This document shows positions 33,901 to 44,465 of a DNA stretch of 64,000 bases, piece by piece; position 1 is the first letter of the stretch, and each line of letters begins with the position of its first letter. The stretch comes from Anaeramoeba flamelloides (taxonomy: Eukaryota; Metamonada; Anaeramoebidae), in assembly GCA_027625915.1 (NCBI GenBank), contig JANTQA010000029.1:3224001-3288000 (forward strand), written 5' to 3'. A model generated the notes under the pieces. That model did no database searches and was not told the origin of the DNA. It saw only the letters and a program-made list of their open reading frames with translations. The position numbers and the translations under genes are program-made.

Positions 33901-34997
33901 ATTTCTCAAAGTCAAAAAAGCCAAAAATGCAAAAAAAATTGAAAAAAACCTCAAAAACCAAAAAAGCAAAGAAAAAAAAGAAAAAAATTTTACCTTGAAA
34001 CAGAAACTTCTGCCAACATATATTTACCAAGTCTAATGTTGGTGTACTCAATATCAACAACCATATATCCAGTCAAATATTTGGAGTTCAAAGTGGATTC
34101 AAAAGGATCTCTCCAATAGTTAAGAGTATCGATTTCGTAAGTTTTGAGTGTCCAAAAGTCCATCAAATGGATCAAGTTTGACAATTTGTTGCAAATCAAA
34201 AAAGGTGAAATTCCACCCATTTTTTTACAGATTTGAGGTGGTAAGCAAATAAAATCGTCTCTGCAGATTGGTGCAATTTCCACACAGAACGTATATTTGT
34301 AATTGTAAGTATTTGAGTTTGTGTCTTGACTGATCAAGGTTTTTGAAGAGCTAAAGCGTGTGATAAAATGGGATTGCAAAAATGAAACCAAGTTCTTTGC
34401 GTGTGATCTGTGAGAGAAAAAGAAATCAATTCCAAATGGTGATTCTTCAATGTCAATCATCTTGTTGTGTAAATTCTTTTTTAAGATCAGTTGTTCGAGA
34501 TAGAAAAATGTTTTTTTATGAGGTACCTTTTGTCTTACTTGTGCCAATGATTTCCACGTGTGGTCAGTTTCGCTTTTATGACAGTCTGGACACATCAAGT
34601 TGTGAACAACATAAATCACTTGAAAGGTTTGTTGTAAAATGGTTCCAACAAATACTTCCTTTTGAACAGTACATTTGATACGGAGCCTTTTTGAATGAGG
34701 TTCTGTGTAAAGGAAACTGGCATCGATCAGCTTCACTTTCGAAAGCCCCTTGATTTTTTTTAAACACAAAGACAACAGATCTCTTGACTCAAGTTCGGCA
34801 AAGATCCATTTCGCTGGTGGTAACAAATACCTCCCACACTTCTTGCACCAATTCACAGTTAGTGACTTCGAGATGCCTTCTGTGATATCAACTTCATTAC
34901 GGATGCAATTAACACACATATTCGATGGGTTTGGTTGGATAAGTGTCCCACATAAACAACAATTGATTCTTGATGGTGTTTGCTTGAAACTATTCAT
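30952..34997 (-). CDS. NMD3: 60S ribosome export adaptor NMD3, intact copy 2
   Basis: Exon 1 is 34997-33994 and exon 2 is 31510-30952, joined across a 2,483-bp GT-AG intron to give 520 residues (animal NMD3 about 500). NMD3 binds the pre-60S subunit in the nucleus and recruits CRM1 for export. The zinc-binding N-terminus is complete: C13/C14-x-C16, C28-x-x-C31, C51-x-x-C54 (WCKKCGRY) and a later CPDCHKSE. Family blocks NPSNMCVNCIRNEVDITEGI, LISQDTNSNTYNYKYTF and DPFESTLNSKYL are clear. Exon 2 gives THLGNLLNVGDYVLGYDM, a basic stretch (KKLRRKYRNWELKRLK) fit for nuclear import, an acidic Glu-rich tail, and PIEELLDKLNLKD, which matches the leucine-rich export signal. The junction codon AG/A keeps the frame. 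Start ATG is the first in frame after an AT-rich leader identical in both arms. Confidence 0.95.
31694..32393 (+). repeat. dispersed repeat F, copy 1, in NMD3 copy 2 intron
   Basis: Begins AAACTAAAATTCAAAATTTT and ends near TTGAATTGGGGTTTA, about 700 bp. It shares a series of ordered blocks with 32836-33371 and 49427-49959 (for example GATCGAAATATTTTTTTCAA-like and CCTAATAGAATTT). No coding sequence. It occupies the place where the left arm has its 3.8-kb block. Confidence 0.7.
32836..33371 (+). repeat. dispersed repeat F, copy 2, in NMD3 copy 2 intron
   Basis: The left arm shows the empty site: TATTTGAAA joined to GTAGTTTGTTG. Here about 536 bp separate these words. The ends carry a short inverted match, AAACTAAA at the start and TTTAGTTT at the end. 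Flanking duplication is not evident. Confidence 0.75.
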
Positions 34998-35649
34998 TTA
35001 ATATTCGTTTTATAATTTGTGTTTTCTTTTTCTAAATTGTCAAAACAAAAAAGTATAAAAAATAAATTTTATTTTATTTTTTCTTTTATTTTCTATTTTT
35101 CTTTTCAAGATTTGTTTGATCTTTTTATTCTTCAAAAAACAACTCTTTGTTGGATTTAGATTTTAGTTCAATCATTTTTATTATTTTTACTTGTTTAATT
35201 AAATTCTTTTTTTTTAATTAAAATATTACGTAATTAAAATACCTTTCTTTTTCATTTCTGTTTGAAGAATTTGTTTGTTTATTTTTTTTATTTTATTCTG
35301 ATTGAATATAATTGAGGAAAGAGTGTTGTTAAATATGGAAGTTATTTGAATGAGTTGTTTTTTTAATTCTTTTTTTTTGAGATTAAATTTACATTTTTGA
35401 AACCTCTAAACCTAAAATTAAATTGTCAAATTTATAAACAAATTTTTATTAAGCAGTTAAAATAACTTGAGTTTGATAAATTTTCTTGAATTTCTTTTTT
35501 TTCTTGAAATGAAATAAATTTTATTTCAAGATCACCAAAGAATGAACTTTATTTCTCAAGACAAAAACTCATTCATTTCTCTATCCTTTAAACGAACTGG
35601 TTTTGGGTTTTTGATTTTTGGTTTTGATCGAGAATGAGTTGATTTCAAT

Positions 35650-35830
35650 GTTTACAGACCCTGAAATTTGAAAAAAGATTATCTTATGTTGGCGATAAGG
35701 AAACGTTATTTTGGTTCTTAGGAGATAGATTTTTGACTTCAAAGGAATAAGAGTTGTGGTTTCCCAAAGTTAGATTTTTCAATTAAATCGGTTTTTTTCC
35801 AAAATCAGATTTAGTGAGTGCAGGACTAAT
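35650..35830 (+). repeat. diverged relative of the 8798/9183 inverted repeat
   Basis: Starts CCCTGAAATTTGAAAAAAGA and keeps TTTTGGTTCTTAGGAGAT and TTCCAAAATCAGAT in the same order as 8798-8965, with roughly 60% identity. It begins about 20 bp beyond the outer end of the NMD3 right arm. Confidence 0.5.
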
Positions 35831-36618
35831 TGTTTGGAATATTATTAATTAAAAATTTTATTTTTATATTGTTCATTCGTAATTTAAATCACCTTTTACT
35901 TATTTTTTCAAAAAATCTTAAATTATTTAAAAGAGAAGAAAGACAATTTACCTAATTAACAATTTCAATTAACTATTCATAAAGGAATTTTTTTTCAAAA
36001 AGATCATTTAAAAATTTAACCTTACACACACTAATTGAATATCTCCATATATAAAAATATTATTAAAATTTAAAGTATTCTACAAATATAACAAAATAAT
36101 ATTCATTATATATATATAAATATAGTATTTTTTTTTTGAATTTTTTGTGTTGGTTGAAACCTCAAAAAAATCTTTGTCAAAATTAAATTTGTAAATCTAA
36201 ATTAATCCATATATATATATAAATCATTTTGGATATTTCAACATTTATTGAATACGATCTTTTATTATCTATTGAAGAAATTTAAAAAGTCAAAAATTAG
36301 AAATTTTTAAAATTAAAAAAAAATTGAATATAGATTGTACTTGAACTTTTGGAGAAATATTTAATTTTAAAAATTATTTGTTGAAAAACTATCAAATTGT
36401 ATCATGAAAAAAAATATTAATTTTTTTTCAATTTATAAATATATATATATATATACTCTTATATATATTTCAGCCAGATGGGCCCAGCTTTATTGAAGAA
36501 ATAGAATACATTCTATGAATTTAATACATCATTTTTCTCAAACTAAAATTTCAATTTTTAGATCAAAATCATTTTTTCTCATTTTGTCAAATTTTGTTTT
36601 TTTGTAATTTGATTTTTT

Positions 36619-36685
<67 letters not shown>

Positions 36686-37036
36686 TAATAATTAAAAAAA
36701 AAACTTTCTGAAACTCCAAATTAACATGAAGAAAAGTTAGGTTTGGTATGTTCTTTTAAAATTTATATATTTACTAGTGAAAAATCTTATTTTCGAGAAT
36801 TTTAATTTCCTACAGAAATTGAGAATTTTGTATGAGGTGTTACAAGAAAAGGTCCCAAAAATTTTTTTATCATTTTTTTTTTTTTGAAATTTAAAGTTTG
36901 TTCAGGGTTTTATTTTATGATTATTGACCCTTCTACGAATTTTATTATTTCACTTATTTCGAAACTATCTAAGTTTGGTTGATTCTTAAAAATAAAATGA
37001 TTTTTTCATTTTTTGCATATTACACTTTATGTGAAT
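35831..37036. other. gene-free stretch with TA tracts and long poly(T)
   Basis: Contains several short TA tracts (near 36110, 36210, 36440), an isolated terminal sequence TTTCAGCCAGATGGGCCC at 36469 related to the TIR element at 51512, and the 59-T homopolymer. No gene is supportable. Confidence 0.5.
36620..36678. repeat. homopolymer of 59 T
   Basis: An unbroken T run as given. Length in the genome is uncertain because long homopolymers are poorly called. It may be the poly(A) end of a retroposed copy on the minus strand, but no LINE or gene sequence adjoins it. Confidence 0.9.
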
Positions 37037-37560
37037 GTAAGTTTATATAAACTTTGTTTCAATCAAAGATATCCAACATTTTAATAACATTTAAATTATT
37101 TTTTATAATTTGCCTTTGAAGAACAAATAGGAAATAAGTAGAATAATACACATCAAAGAATTGTTGATATCCATACAAAAGAAAATTAATCAATCAATAT
37201 ATTATTTTAAAAATTGAAAAACCATAATTCTTAGTTCTACATTGAGAAAAAAACAAGGTTCATTTTGATCTCCCATAGAAGACCAAATAAAATTACAATA
37301 TCAACCAATAGAATTTCTCTAGAATTGTTTTCAAACTTTCAATAACATTGAAATAACATGTTTTTACCAAGCGAAGTTATATCTTGCAGAAATAAGAAAT
37401 TTTACAAAACAATTATGCTGTAAAAAAAAAAAAATGAAAAAATGTGAATAAATGATTTCAGTTTTGAGTTTTCCAAAATAATTTTTTTCTTCTAATATTC
37501 ATTCAAACCCTTTATAAATATCTGTAATCCACTCATCAAAACTGTTATCCCACCACTGGA
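37037..37560 (+). mobile_element. TIR element C, diverged copy
   Basis: Aligns with 51512 onwards: TATAAACTTTGTTTCAATCAAA, then CTTTGAAGAACAAAT, AATTGAAAAAC and ATTGAGAAAAA blocks in order, ending near TAATCCACTCATCAAAACTG. No transposase; a non-autonomous DNA transposon relic. Confidence 0.5.
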
Positions 37561-37749
37561 AAATCATAAATAATAATTTTAATAATCAATTTTATCTTTT
37601 TTGATCTTTCCTTTTTTTTTTTTTTTTTGGATTTTGATTTGTTTTTCTACAGTAGGTAATCTGTATCATTTGAAAGCTAAAAATTTTACCAAAGACTTAT
37701 TAAGGTTAAAAATTAATCCCGTTAAATCAAAATATAACAGACATCTGTT

Positions 37750-38455
37750 ATTTATCCCAAAGGTTTCCCCATAAAAATTTCAAATTTCATTATTTTTTTT
37801 TATTGAACGAAGGAAGAATAACTAATAGATAATTAGAATACTATTCATAGCAAAGAATAGTTGATATCGATACAATTAGTTCCACTTTTAAGGAAAAAAA
37901 CTTCAATAAAATTTAAGGCTCAATAAAAATCTCAAATTAAGGCACAAGAATTAGATTCAAGTAAAATAAATTGTAAAAAAAAAAATTACAAATTTTGTGT
38001 CTTAATTTGAGATTTTTTCGTACCTTAAATTTAGTTGAAAAATTGGGCCTTAAAAGTGGAAATGACAGTAAGAAAATAATATAACCAATTAATATATTTT
38101 CTTAAAAAAGGAAAAAATTAAATTCTTATGCTATATTGAAAAAAACAGTAATAGTAATTTTGATCCTGTATTGAAGATCAAGGCAAATAGATTCTAAATT
38201 AAAATTTTTAACTACTCTTTTAAAACTTACAAAACATGTAAACAACATATTTTTACGTAATAAATATATATATATACATATTACTAAAAAATAATTTCAA
38301 AACAATTATTTATCAAAAATAAAAAAATAATAAACAAAAAATTTACTCTGTAAAAAAAAAAGAAAAAATGATTTCCTTTTTTGAAATTTCCAAAATAAAT
38401 GTTTTCTTCGAATCCACAGTTAATTCCTTTTAACATACACGATCACACATAAAAA
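37750..38455 (+). mobile_element. second diverged TIR element C, split by a MITE
   Basis: Shares GAAGGAAGAATAA, GATATC, AATATATTTTCTTAAAAAA-like and AAATTTCCAAAATAA blocks with the copies at 37037 and 51512 in the same order. The MITE at 37873-38068 interrupts it, so it is older than that insertion. Confidence 0.45.
37873..38068. mobile_element. CAGTCAG MITE copy 2
   Basis: 196 bp with long imperfect inverted ends (CAATTAGTTCCACTTTTAAG at the left, GTGGAAATGACAG at the right) and TA on both sides. More diverged than copies 1 and 4. The central part TTGTAAAAAAAAAATTACAA matches the other members. Confidence 0.85.
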
Positions 38456-38905
38456 ACGGACCCATTCGAATAAAAAATGTTCCATTGGTCAACTGAATTT
38501 AACCTTAACCCAACAATAAAAGAGTGAAAATTCAAAAAATTTAGAAAAAAATATAACCTTTTTAACTGCCCATTTCATCATATTGTACAATTTTTTTTGG
38601 TATTTTTTTTACAGGTAGGAAAAGGGTTACACATTAAAACAATAATACAGTTAATCTTAAATGCTAACTTAACATTCTGCTTTTAAAAATATAAAAAAAC
38701 AAGATTTTATTTACCTATTTTAGATTATTGAATTTCTACAAATTGTTTGAATGGAGTCAAATTTTCGAGAATTCTGACTTAGAAGGATTATAGTTTGGAA
38801 TAATATATATTTTATTAGCTCTATTAGTTTTTAAACATAAACTTAAATATACCAATGTCTAATTTGATAAATTCTTTATAAAATAAAAATAACAATATAA
38901 TAGAT

Positions 38906-39376
38906 AGTTAATTATAAACCCCATTTCAAAAATTGTGACTCACCTAAAATAATAAATTGTCCATTATATATATACCCATTTGTATTCAAAGACAAAAAAT
39001 AATTAAATCTGATTCTGAATTCATTTTTAAATCATTCTAAATCTAAAAAAAATCAAAATTTTAAAATTCTAATAAAAAAGAAAATCAAAAACAAAAAAAA
39101 AATTATGAGAATCAATTTTGAAATGAGTATTACAAATTTTTTATTTCTGAACTTTTGTTAAAAAAAAAGTAAACAAGAAAATTTTTTGATAACAAATAAT
39201 TTTCATTTTAAAAAGCCATATATATTGTCTTATTTTTTTTTTTAATATTTATTTGTCTTTTTGAAGATATTTTTTTGTTTAGAACTTTTCCTTTTGCAAA
39301 AAAAAGGAATCAAAAAATAAAATCAAAAAAGGATAAAAAATAAAAAAAAAAAGTATCAAAAAAAAAAAGAAAAAGA

Positions 39377-39408
<32 letters not shown>

Positions 39409-39548
39409 AGAAAAACAATAGAAAAACAAAAAATTGAAAAAGCTCAACAAAAATAATTCTGATCCGAGAATTTGAAAAAATTTTCTTGATAAGAATACTG
39501 AATAAAACTCAACACAACTTCCATTAACATTATAAAGTGAGTCAACAT
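38906..39548 (+). repeat. dispersed repeat A, copy 3
   Basis: Third copy of the 640-bp repeat, same orientation as 13963 and 24453, ending in ATTCTGATCC...CAACTTCCATTAACATT. Its internal A/GA tract is the longest of the three. From 39549 to 40079 nothing further is recognised except a (TA)n tract at 40058-40080. Confidence 0.6.
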
Positions 39549-40079
39549 TATAAAAAAAATACCTTTTTTTCTCGACTAGAGACTTTTAAAAAAGCTACTA
39601 CAGCTAACAGCAATAAATATAATAACACCAAGATTTTGAAGTTTAGGGCTGTAAATTTTGATTATATTGTAAATGAACTTTATTATTAAAGATGAAATGT
39701 TAATTGATGTAGTAGTTTTGTCTAACTTTTATTTTTCAATTTTATTTTTTCATACTAGTGCTGGAAAAAGCTTTTGACAGACCTTTTTTAAAAATACAAT
39801 GAAAAAAAATTATTTAAACATTAATGCCAATTATTTTTTGAAAAAAAAATAATTATTAAATAATTTCATTACAAATTTCAATTATAAACTATTTTTGAAT
39901 ATTTCCAAATAAGAAATGAAAAAACGAAAAAAGTGTAAAGTAAAAAGTAAAAAATAAATAAAAAATATATCAATAATTTGTAAAATTGGAGTGTATACTG
40001 TTATTTAAAATGAATATTTCTTTTAAAAATTGGGTTTAAATCAAAAAACTGCGAGAATATATATATATATATATATATA

Positions 40080-40798
40080 TTACTTTTCTTTTTTTGACAT
40101 TGCGCTATTTTCTAATTTCTGTTCTTTGTGTTTTCTTTTAAATTTCATTCTTTGTTTAATCATATAAACATACAAATAAACGAAGGAAGGAATCCAAATT
40201 ACCATTAAAACATAGCATATAATTGAAAAATTATAATATTTTGTCGTAAAGATCTTATTTTCTTTAATTTGAGGCTGCGTGTTATATATTTGAATTAATT
40301 CTGAGAAGACTCCAATTGGGTAAAGAACGAAAAAAAATGAGTATCTATTGATTAAGGATAGTGTAATAATATAAAATTAAATATGGGCAATGGTGAGAAT
40401 TTTAAAGAACTAACAAGACAAGAAAGTTGTTAAATTACCTTGACCAGCCAAATGGGATCCAATCAACTTTGTTACAAATCAGTTTGAGGGTATAATATAA
40501 ATAGCGAACGACCTCTGACATGCTCCACATTTCAGACATAATTAGAAACCAATACGAAGCTTGGGAATAACTAGAAAATTTACAAATACCCCAAACCATA
40601 AATACTCTTGAAAATACCTGAGAAAAAACGGTTAATGGGCTGTTAGGAACAATTCCAATAATTGCATGGATGATTTCCAGAATTGCTGGCGTTTGGAAGA
40701 TTTGTAGCATTGGGAATAACCCTTCATAAAAATTATTTGGATTCATATTGTCCATATCCGAAAAGGAAATCATTAATGCTTTGGCAAGAATTGAACTC
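40080..40798 (-). CDS. HACD: very-long-chain 3-hydroxyacyl-CoA dehydratase (5' exon not found)
   Basis: Two exons, 40798-40439 and 40344-40080, joined across a 94-bp GT-AG intron, give the last 207 residues. HACD/PHS1 removes water from 3-hydroxyacyl-CoA in the third step of fatty-acid elongation in the ER membrane. Family motifs: AILEIIHAIIGIVPNSPL, FSRVFMVW, SMSEVVRYLYYTL, and RYSFFFVLYPIGVFSEL, which carries the catalytic Tyr (LYP) and Glu (SEL) seven residues apart as in yeast Phs1 Tyr149/Glu156. The protein ends KKEK, a dilysine ER-retrieval signal. About 20-40 N-terminal residues with the first membrane helix are missing. A frame just upstream (DLLIFYNLFS near 40825-40855) resembles that helix but is not in frame, so either another exon was missed or an indel is present. 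The second exon's stop lies inside a (TA)n tract. Confidence 0.9.
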
Positions 40799-41653
40799 CT
40801 AATTATGATTTTAATTTTGGCGAAAAAAGATTGTAAAATATTAATAAATCGGTTTCTTTAGGTTTTATTTTACTTTTTTTTTTTTTTTTTTTTGCTATTT
40901 TAAAAAACTGTTGTAAAAAATTTTTTAAAAAATGTTTCTCAAATTATTTCAAAGAGGCAAGTCAAACAGTTTGAGAAAAACTTTTAGCACTCACCCTTTT
41001 AAAATCGCTATAGAATATTTAGCTTTTTTTTTTTATTTTTTTTCCATTTTTTCCCGGGCTGAATTTCCTTTATATTGGGAAGAAGAGTTACAAGGAAAAA
41101 GATCAAGTGGTTACTTTCTAATACTTATAGACACTCAAACATGACTGTATGAGTAGCTTGAAAATAAAAAAGAAAAAAAAAATTCAAAAATAATCGAGAT
41201 GAAGCAAACAAATTCGATCAACAAGAAAAAAAAATGACATCTACAAAACAACTACCCCCCCCCAATGGACCATCCACGATAACTTTAAACCATAAACGAT
41301 AGAATTTTAAATAAAAGTATACTGATTGTGATTTTGAGTGTTCTTAATGTAAAGATAAACCTTGCATTTTTTTTTTTTTTCTCATTGTTTATCATAAAAA
41401 AATTCTTCTTATAATTTTTTCTTTTTAGTTTTTTAATTTTTCTTCGATTTTTGTTTTCAATCAATAAAAAAATTGGAACTTGTCCAATTTCAATATATAT
41501 ATATATATATATATTCTTACCATCTAAATTGCGAATTCATAATTAATAATCTCGAGTGAGTGTCATAGAGTTACTAGGTTATTTTTAATTTTTGAAATAA
41601 ACCGAAAATTAAATAAATTTTCTGTTTATATATTAAAAAAAACAAAACGGCGC
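40799..41653. other. upstream region of the HACD gene
   Basis: This should hold the first HACD exon and promoter. It contains a minus-strand A-rich stretch (about 40865-40895) and a more complex segment at 40930-41150, whose plus-strand open frame of 70 codons I do not recognise. A C9 tract lies near 41260 and (TA)n at 41494-41514. Confidence 0.4.
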
Positions 41654-41720
41654 TTTTCCAGAATTCAAAAGAATAGAGAAAAACCAAAGATTTTACTCAA
41701 TTCTTTTAAATTCTGGAAAA
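41654..41720. mobile_element. 67-bp palindromic element, copy 1
   Basis: Runs from TTTTCCAGAATTCAAAAGAA to its near reverse complement TTCTTTTAAATTCTGGAAAA, with about 27 bp between. The right flank is CCTAACG. Copy at 60929-60995 has exactly the same length; older copies are at 48213 and 49012. Confidence 0.8.
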
Positions 41721-41802
41721 CCTAACGCAGGTTTATTTCAATAATTATTTTTGTTTTGAAAATCCAATGACTTTTCAAATCAAAATTATTATTGAAAAAA
41801 AC

Positions 41803-42690
41803 CTAACGGATGTAAGATGAACTTTGATTTCTCTCTTCATCAATAAATTAAATAAAAAAAAAAGAAATCTTTTTAAATTATCTTTATAATATAAATATAT
41901 TACAAAATAAAGATTCTGATTAATTAAAATAATTTAAAAAATAATAAAATGTCATATAATCACCTGCATTTAAGGCAGTAGAAAAAATGTCTGAAAAAAG
42001 AACCTCAACAAGAATTCCAAGATCAATTCTTTATTTTTAACAATCCCATTCCGAGAGGAAACAATTTAACGACTATAGACAAAATAATCATGTCCATAGA
42101 ATAAAACTTGAATCTTGGATGAAACTCGTCTTTTCCTTTGGATTCACAAAGTAATTTATTTAAGAAATGTTGATCTGAATTCAAAGTAACAAGACTTTTA
42201 ATTTGCTAAATTGTAAAGGATAATTATAAAACATTCATTGCATTTGTTTTTAGATTTTAAAAACGTAACAATTTTGCTTTTGTAGTTTTTCAATTTTACT
42301 GTTTGCTTCTTGTGATGTAAAAAAGAATTGTAAAAGATCCTATTTTTTTTTTTGATTTCTTTGTTTTTTGAGATTTTCAAATATCTGAGCCAAAAAATTT
42401 ACCGATTTTCTGAGTATACTCTTTTATACAAGAGACATTCAAAAAGAAATAAACAAATTTTTTTGTGAGTGATATCTGAAACATCTATTAAGAATTGAGT
42501 TATTGAGACTTTTTTTTATTTTTATTTTTTATTTTATTGTAATTACTTTTATTAGAAAAAATATTCGTTCCAAATGGCTCTTTTCTAATTTAGGTGTCAC
42601 ATCAAATTCTCAAAAATCCATCAATTTTTGTCAATCGAAACCTGATTCAACTCATTATAATCTAATTAATCGTTTAATTTTTTTTTTCAA
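41803..42690 (-). pseudogene. decayed multi-exon gene, family not recognised
   Basis: Minus-strand segments of normal protein composition are linked by plausible splice sites: 42690-42545 (DYNELNQVSIDK, then FDVTPKLEKSHLERIFFLIK before GTAATT), 42339 onward (DLLQFFFTSQEANSKIEKLQ), 42205-41964 (QIKSLVTLNSDQHFLNKLL, KDEFHPRFKFYSMDMIILSI, then LGILVEVLFSDIFSTALNA before GTGATT), and 41834-41803 (ERNQSSSYIR and a stop). The last two join across a 129-bp intron in phase. Within the 242-bp exon there is one frame change in an A run, and the 42.6-kb part has at least two more, so the gene looks decayed unless these are homopolymer errors. One hydrophobic segment may be a membrane helix. No start exon was found. 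Confidence 0.4.
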
Positions 42691-42830
42691 TTTTATTTTC
42701 TAAAAAAACAACTCTTTCCCTAATAAAAAAAATTTTTTATAATATCTATATAACATTTATATATCAATATTTTCATTTATATGTTGATTTTTTCAATATT
42801 TTTTAAAAAGTTATTCTTATAACGGGCTTA

Positions 42831-42965
42831 TAACATGTTACAATTCTTATAACACCTTTTATAATACATATTTATGTTATAAAAATTTTTATTATAAAAT
42901 TTTATAACATTTAGAACGTTTATAACACCTTTACAACACGTTTATAACATGTTATAAAAAACTTT
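42831..42965. repeat. cluster of TTATAAC motifs
   Basis: In about 135 bp the word TTATAAC or its complement GTTATAA occurs around eight times, twice as the palindrome TTATAACATGTTA. Spacing is irregular (roughly 10-25 bp). Nothing else marks it. A degenerate minisatellite or a cluster of protein-binding sites would both fit. Confidence 0.6.
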
Positions 42966-43915
42966 TTTTATTAGGGTTTTGTTTTTGATTTTTTTTTAAT
43001 TAAGATTCAACTTTGAAAAAAATAGAAAGAATTATTGGTCATTCAAACGAAGTTTATTGTTAACTAATTAATACGTGATGAAAAATATCACAATTACTCT
43101 AATTTACAAATCCTAACCAACAATGAAACCCCTTTCAATAAAATAAGATTATTTAAGCTTGTAAAAAAAAAAGTGAAAAAAAGAATGATCTCCAATTTCA
43201 ACCATTTTTCTTTCTTAAAAATCATCTTTTATTTTTTAGCATTAATTCCCAATATGAGTATTTGCAATTTTTTCAGGTTTCTGTGACATCTTTTGTTTCA
43301 GATTTCTGTGATTTCTGTGACTCTAGGTTATTCTAGAATTATACTTTTTAAAAATTTTAATTTTTTTTATTAAAAAATAATTTCTAGTAATAAAAGTAAG
43401 CATCAATTTGTTAGAAAAAATGTTTCTGAAGGGTTGATTCATTACAATGAAAAATACTTTTCTGAAATGGTTTAAAAAAATTTTTGTCATTTTTATGAGT
43501 TCCTAATTCCAATCCAAAAGAAATCAAGCAATGGATGTGTGATCGAACTCCAAAAATCAACAATTAAAAATAAGGAGATTTTTAGAAAAAAGCGCGAAAA
43601 ATTTACACCTACTTTCCCAATTTGAATTGCTGTAAATTATAATTTTGAATACAACTGTGTTTGTTTTGAAGTGTTACTCTTTGGCACTTTTTGAGATCTC
43701 AAAGATTTTTTTTTTTCATTTTTTTCTATTCTCAAATGAGTTATTTTTGCAAAAGAATAAATATACCAAATTTACTTTGTCAAATATATAGAGTACTACG
43801 GAATAACCACAAATTGGACTAAATTGAATTTAATTGATAGTGTACTGAAAGAAAATAATTTGTTTCAAATTGAAGAAACGAAAATAATTGGAAATTTAAA
43901 ATAAAGAAACAAGGA
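42966..43915. other. gene-free stretch
   Basis: A triple TTTCTGTGA repeat at 43278-43320 and an isolated open stretch reading NPKEIKQWMCDRTPKIN (43515-43565) are the only noticeable items. Neither supports a gene. Confidence 0.4.
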
Positions 43916-44465
43916 TATTTTTTTTTAAAATTTTGATTTTTTGGTAGATTTTTTGAAATTGATGACTCTCTTAAACTTATTTTTTTTTTAATTGATTCAT
44001 TTTTTGAAATTGAAAATACTTTTAAACTTTTTTTTTTTTAATTGAATTTTTTAAAAATGAGATCCTCTCAAAATTTTTTCTTTGTTGTTTAAATTTTCTC
44101 AACCAAGACACTTTATTTTTTTTTGACTTTGAATTTTTTGCCATTGGGATTATATGATATTTTTTTTTGTTATTTGGTTTTTTGTTATTTTGATCCTCTC
44201 AAATTTTTTTTTTTGATTTATTCAAATCCTTTAGATGATTTTGAAATATTTGTTATTTGAATTTTCTATTTGGATCTCAAATTTTTTTTCTAAATTTGGT
44301 TTTTTGTTATTATGATCCTCTTAAACATTTTTTTTTTTAATTGAATTTTTTAAAAATGAGATCCTCTCAAATTTTTTTTTTGATTTATTCAAACCCTTAA
44401 GATGCTTTTGAAAATTTTTCTTGTTTGAATATTTGTTTTTGGATCCTTTCTCTCAAATTATTTTT
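43916..44465. repeat. degenerate T-rich tandem repeat
   Basis: Loose units of about 45-60 bp built on TTGAATTTTTTAAAAATGAGATCCTCTCAAA recur through the stretch (near-identical at 44040-44080 and 44340-44380). Shorter pieces (TTTTTTGTTATT, GATCCTCT) are reused in different order. A related piece is at 45590-45720. Confidence 0.6.

Larger units (their letters stand above)
30785..35630 (-). repeat. large inverted duplication, right arm (NMD3 copy 2)
   Basis: Reverse-complement partner of 21770-29095. It lacks the left arm's 3.8-kb block but has its own two insertions of repeat F, at 31694-32393 and 32836-33371. Subtracting insertions from both introns leaves about 1.16 and 1.19 kb, so the ancestral intron was near 1.2 kb. 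Confidence 0.9.

Noticed and set aside
40932-41144. 70-codon plus-strand frame near HACD
   Set aside because: Mixed composition but no family, no splice partner, and it is in the expected promoter region of the minus-strand HACD gene.
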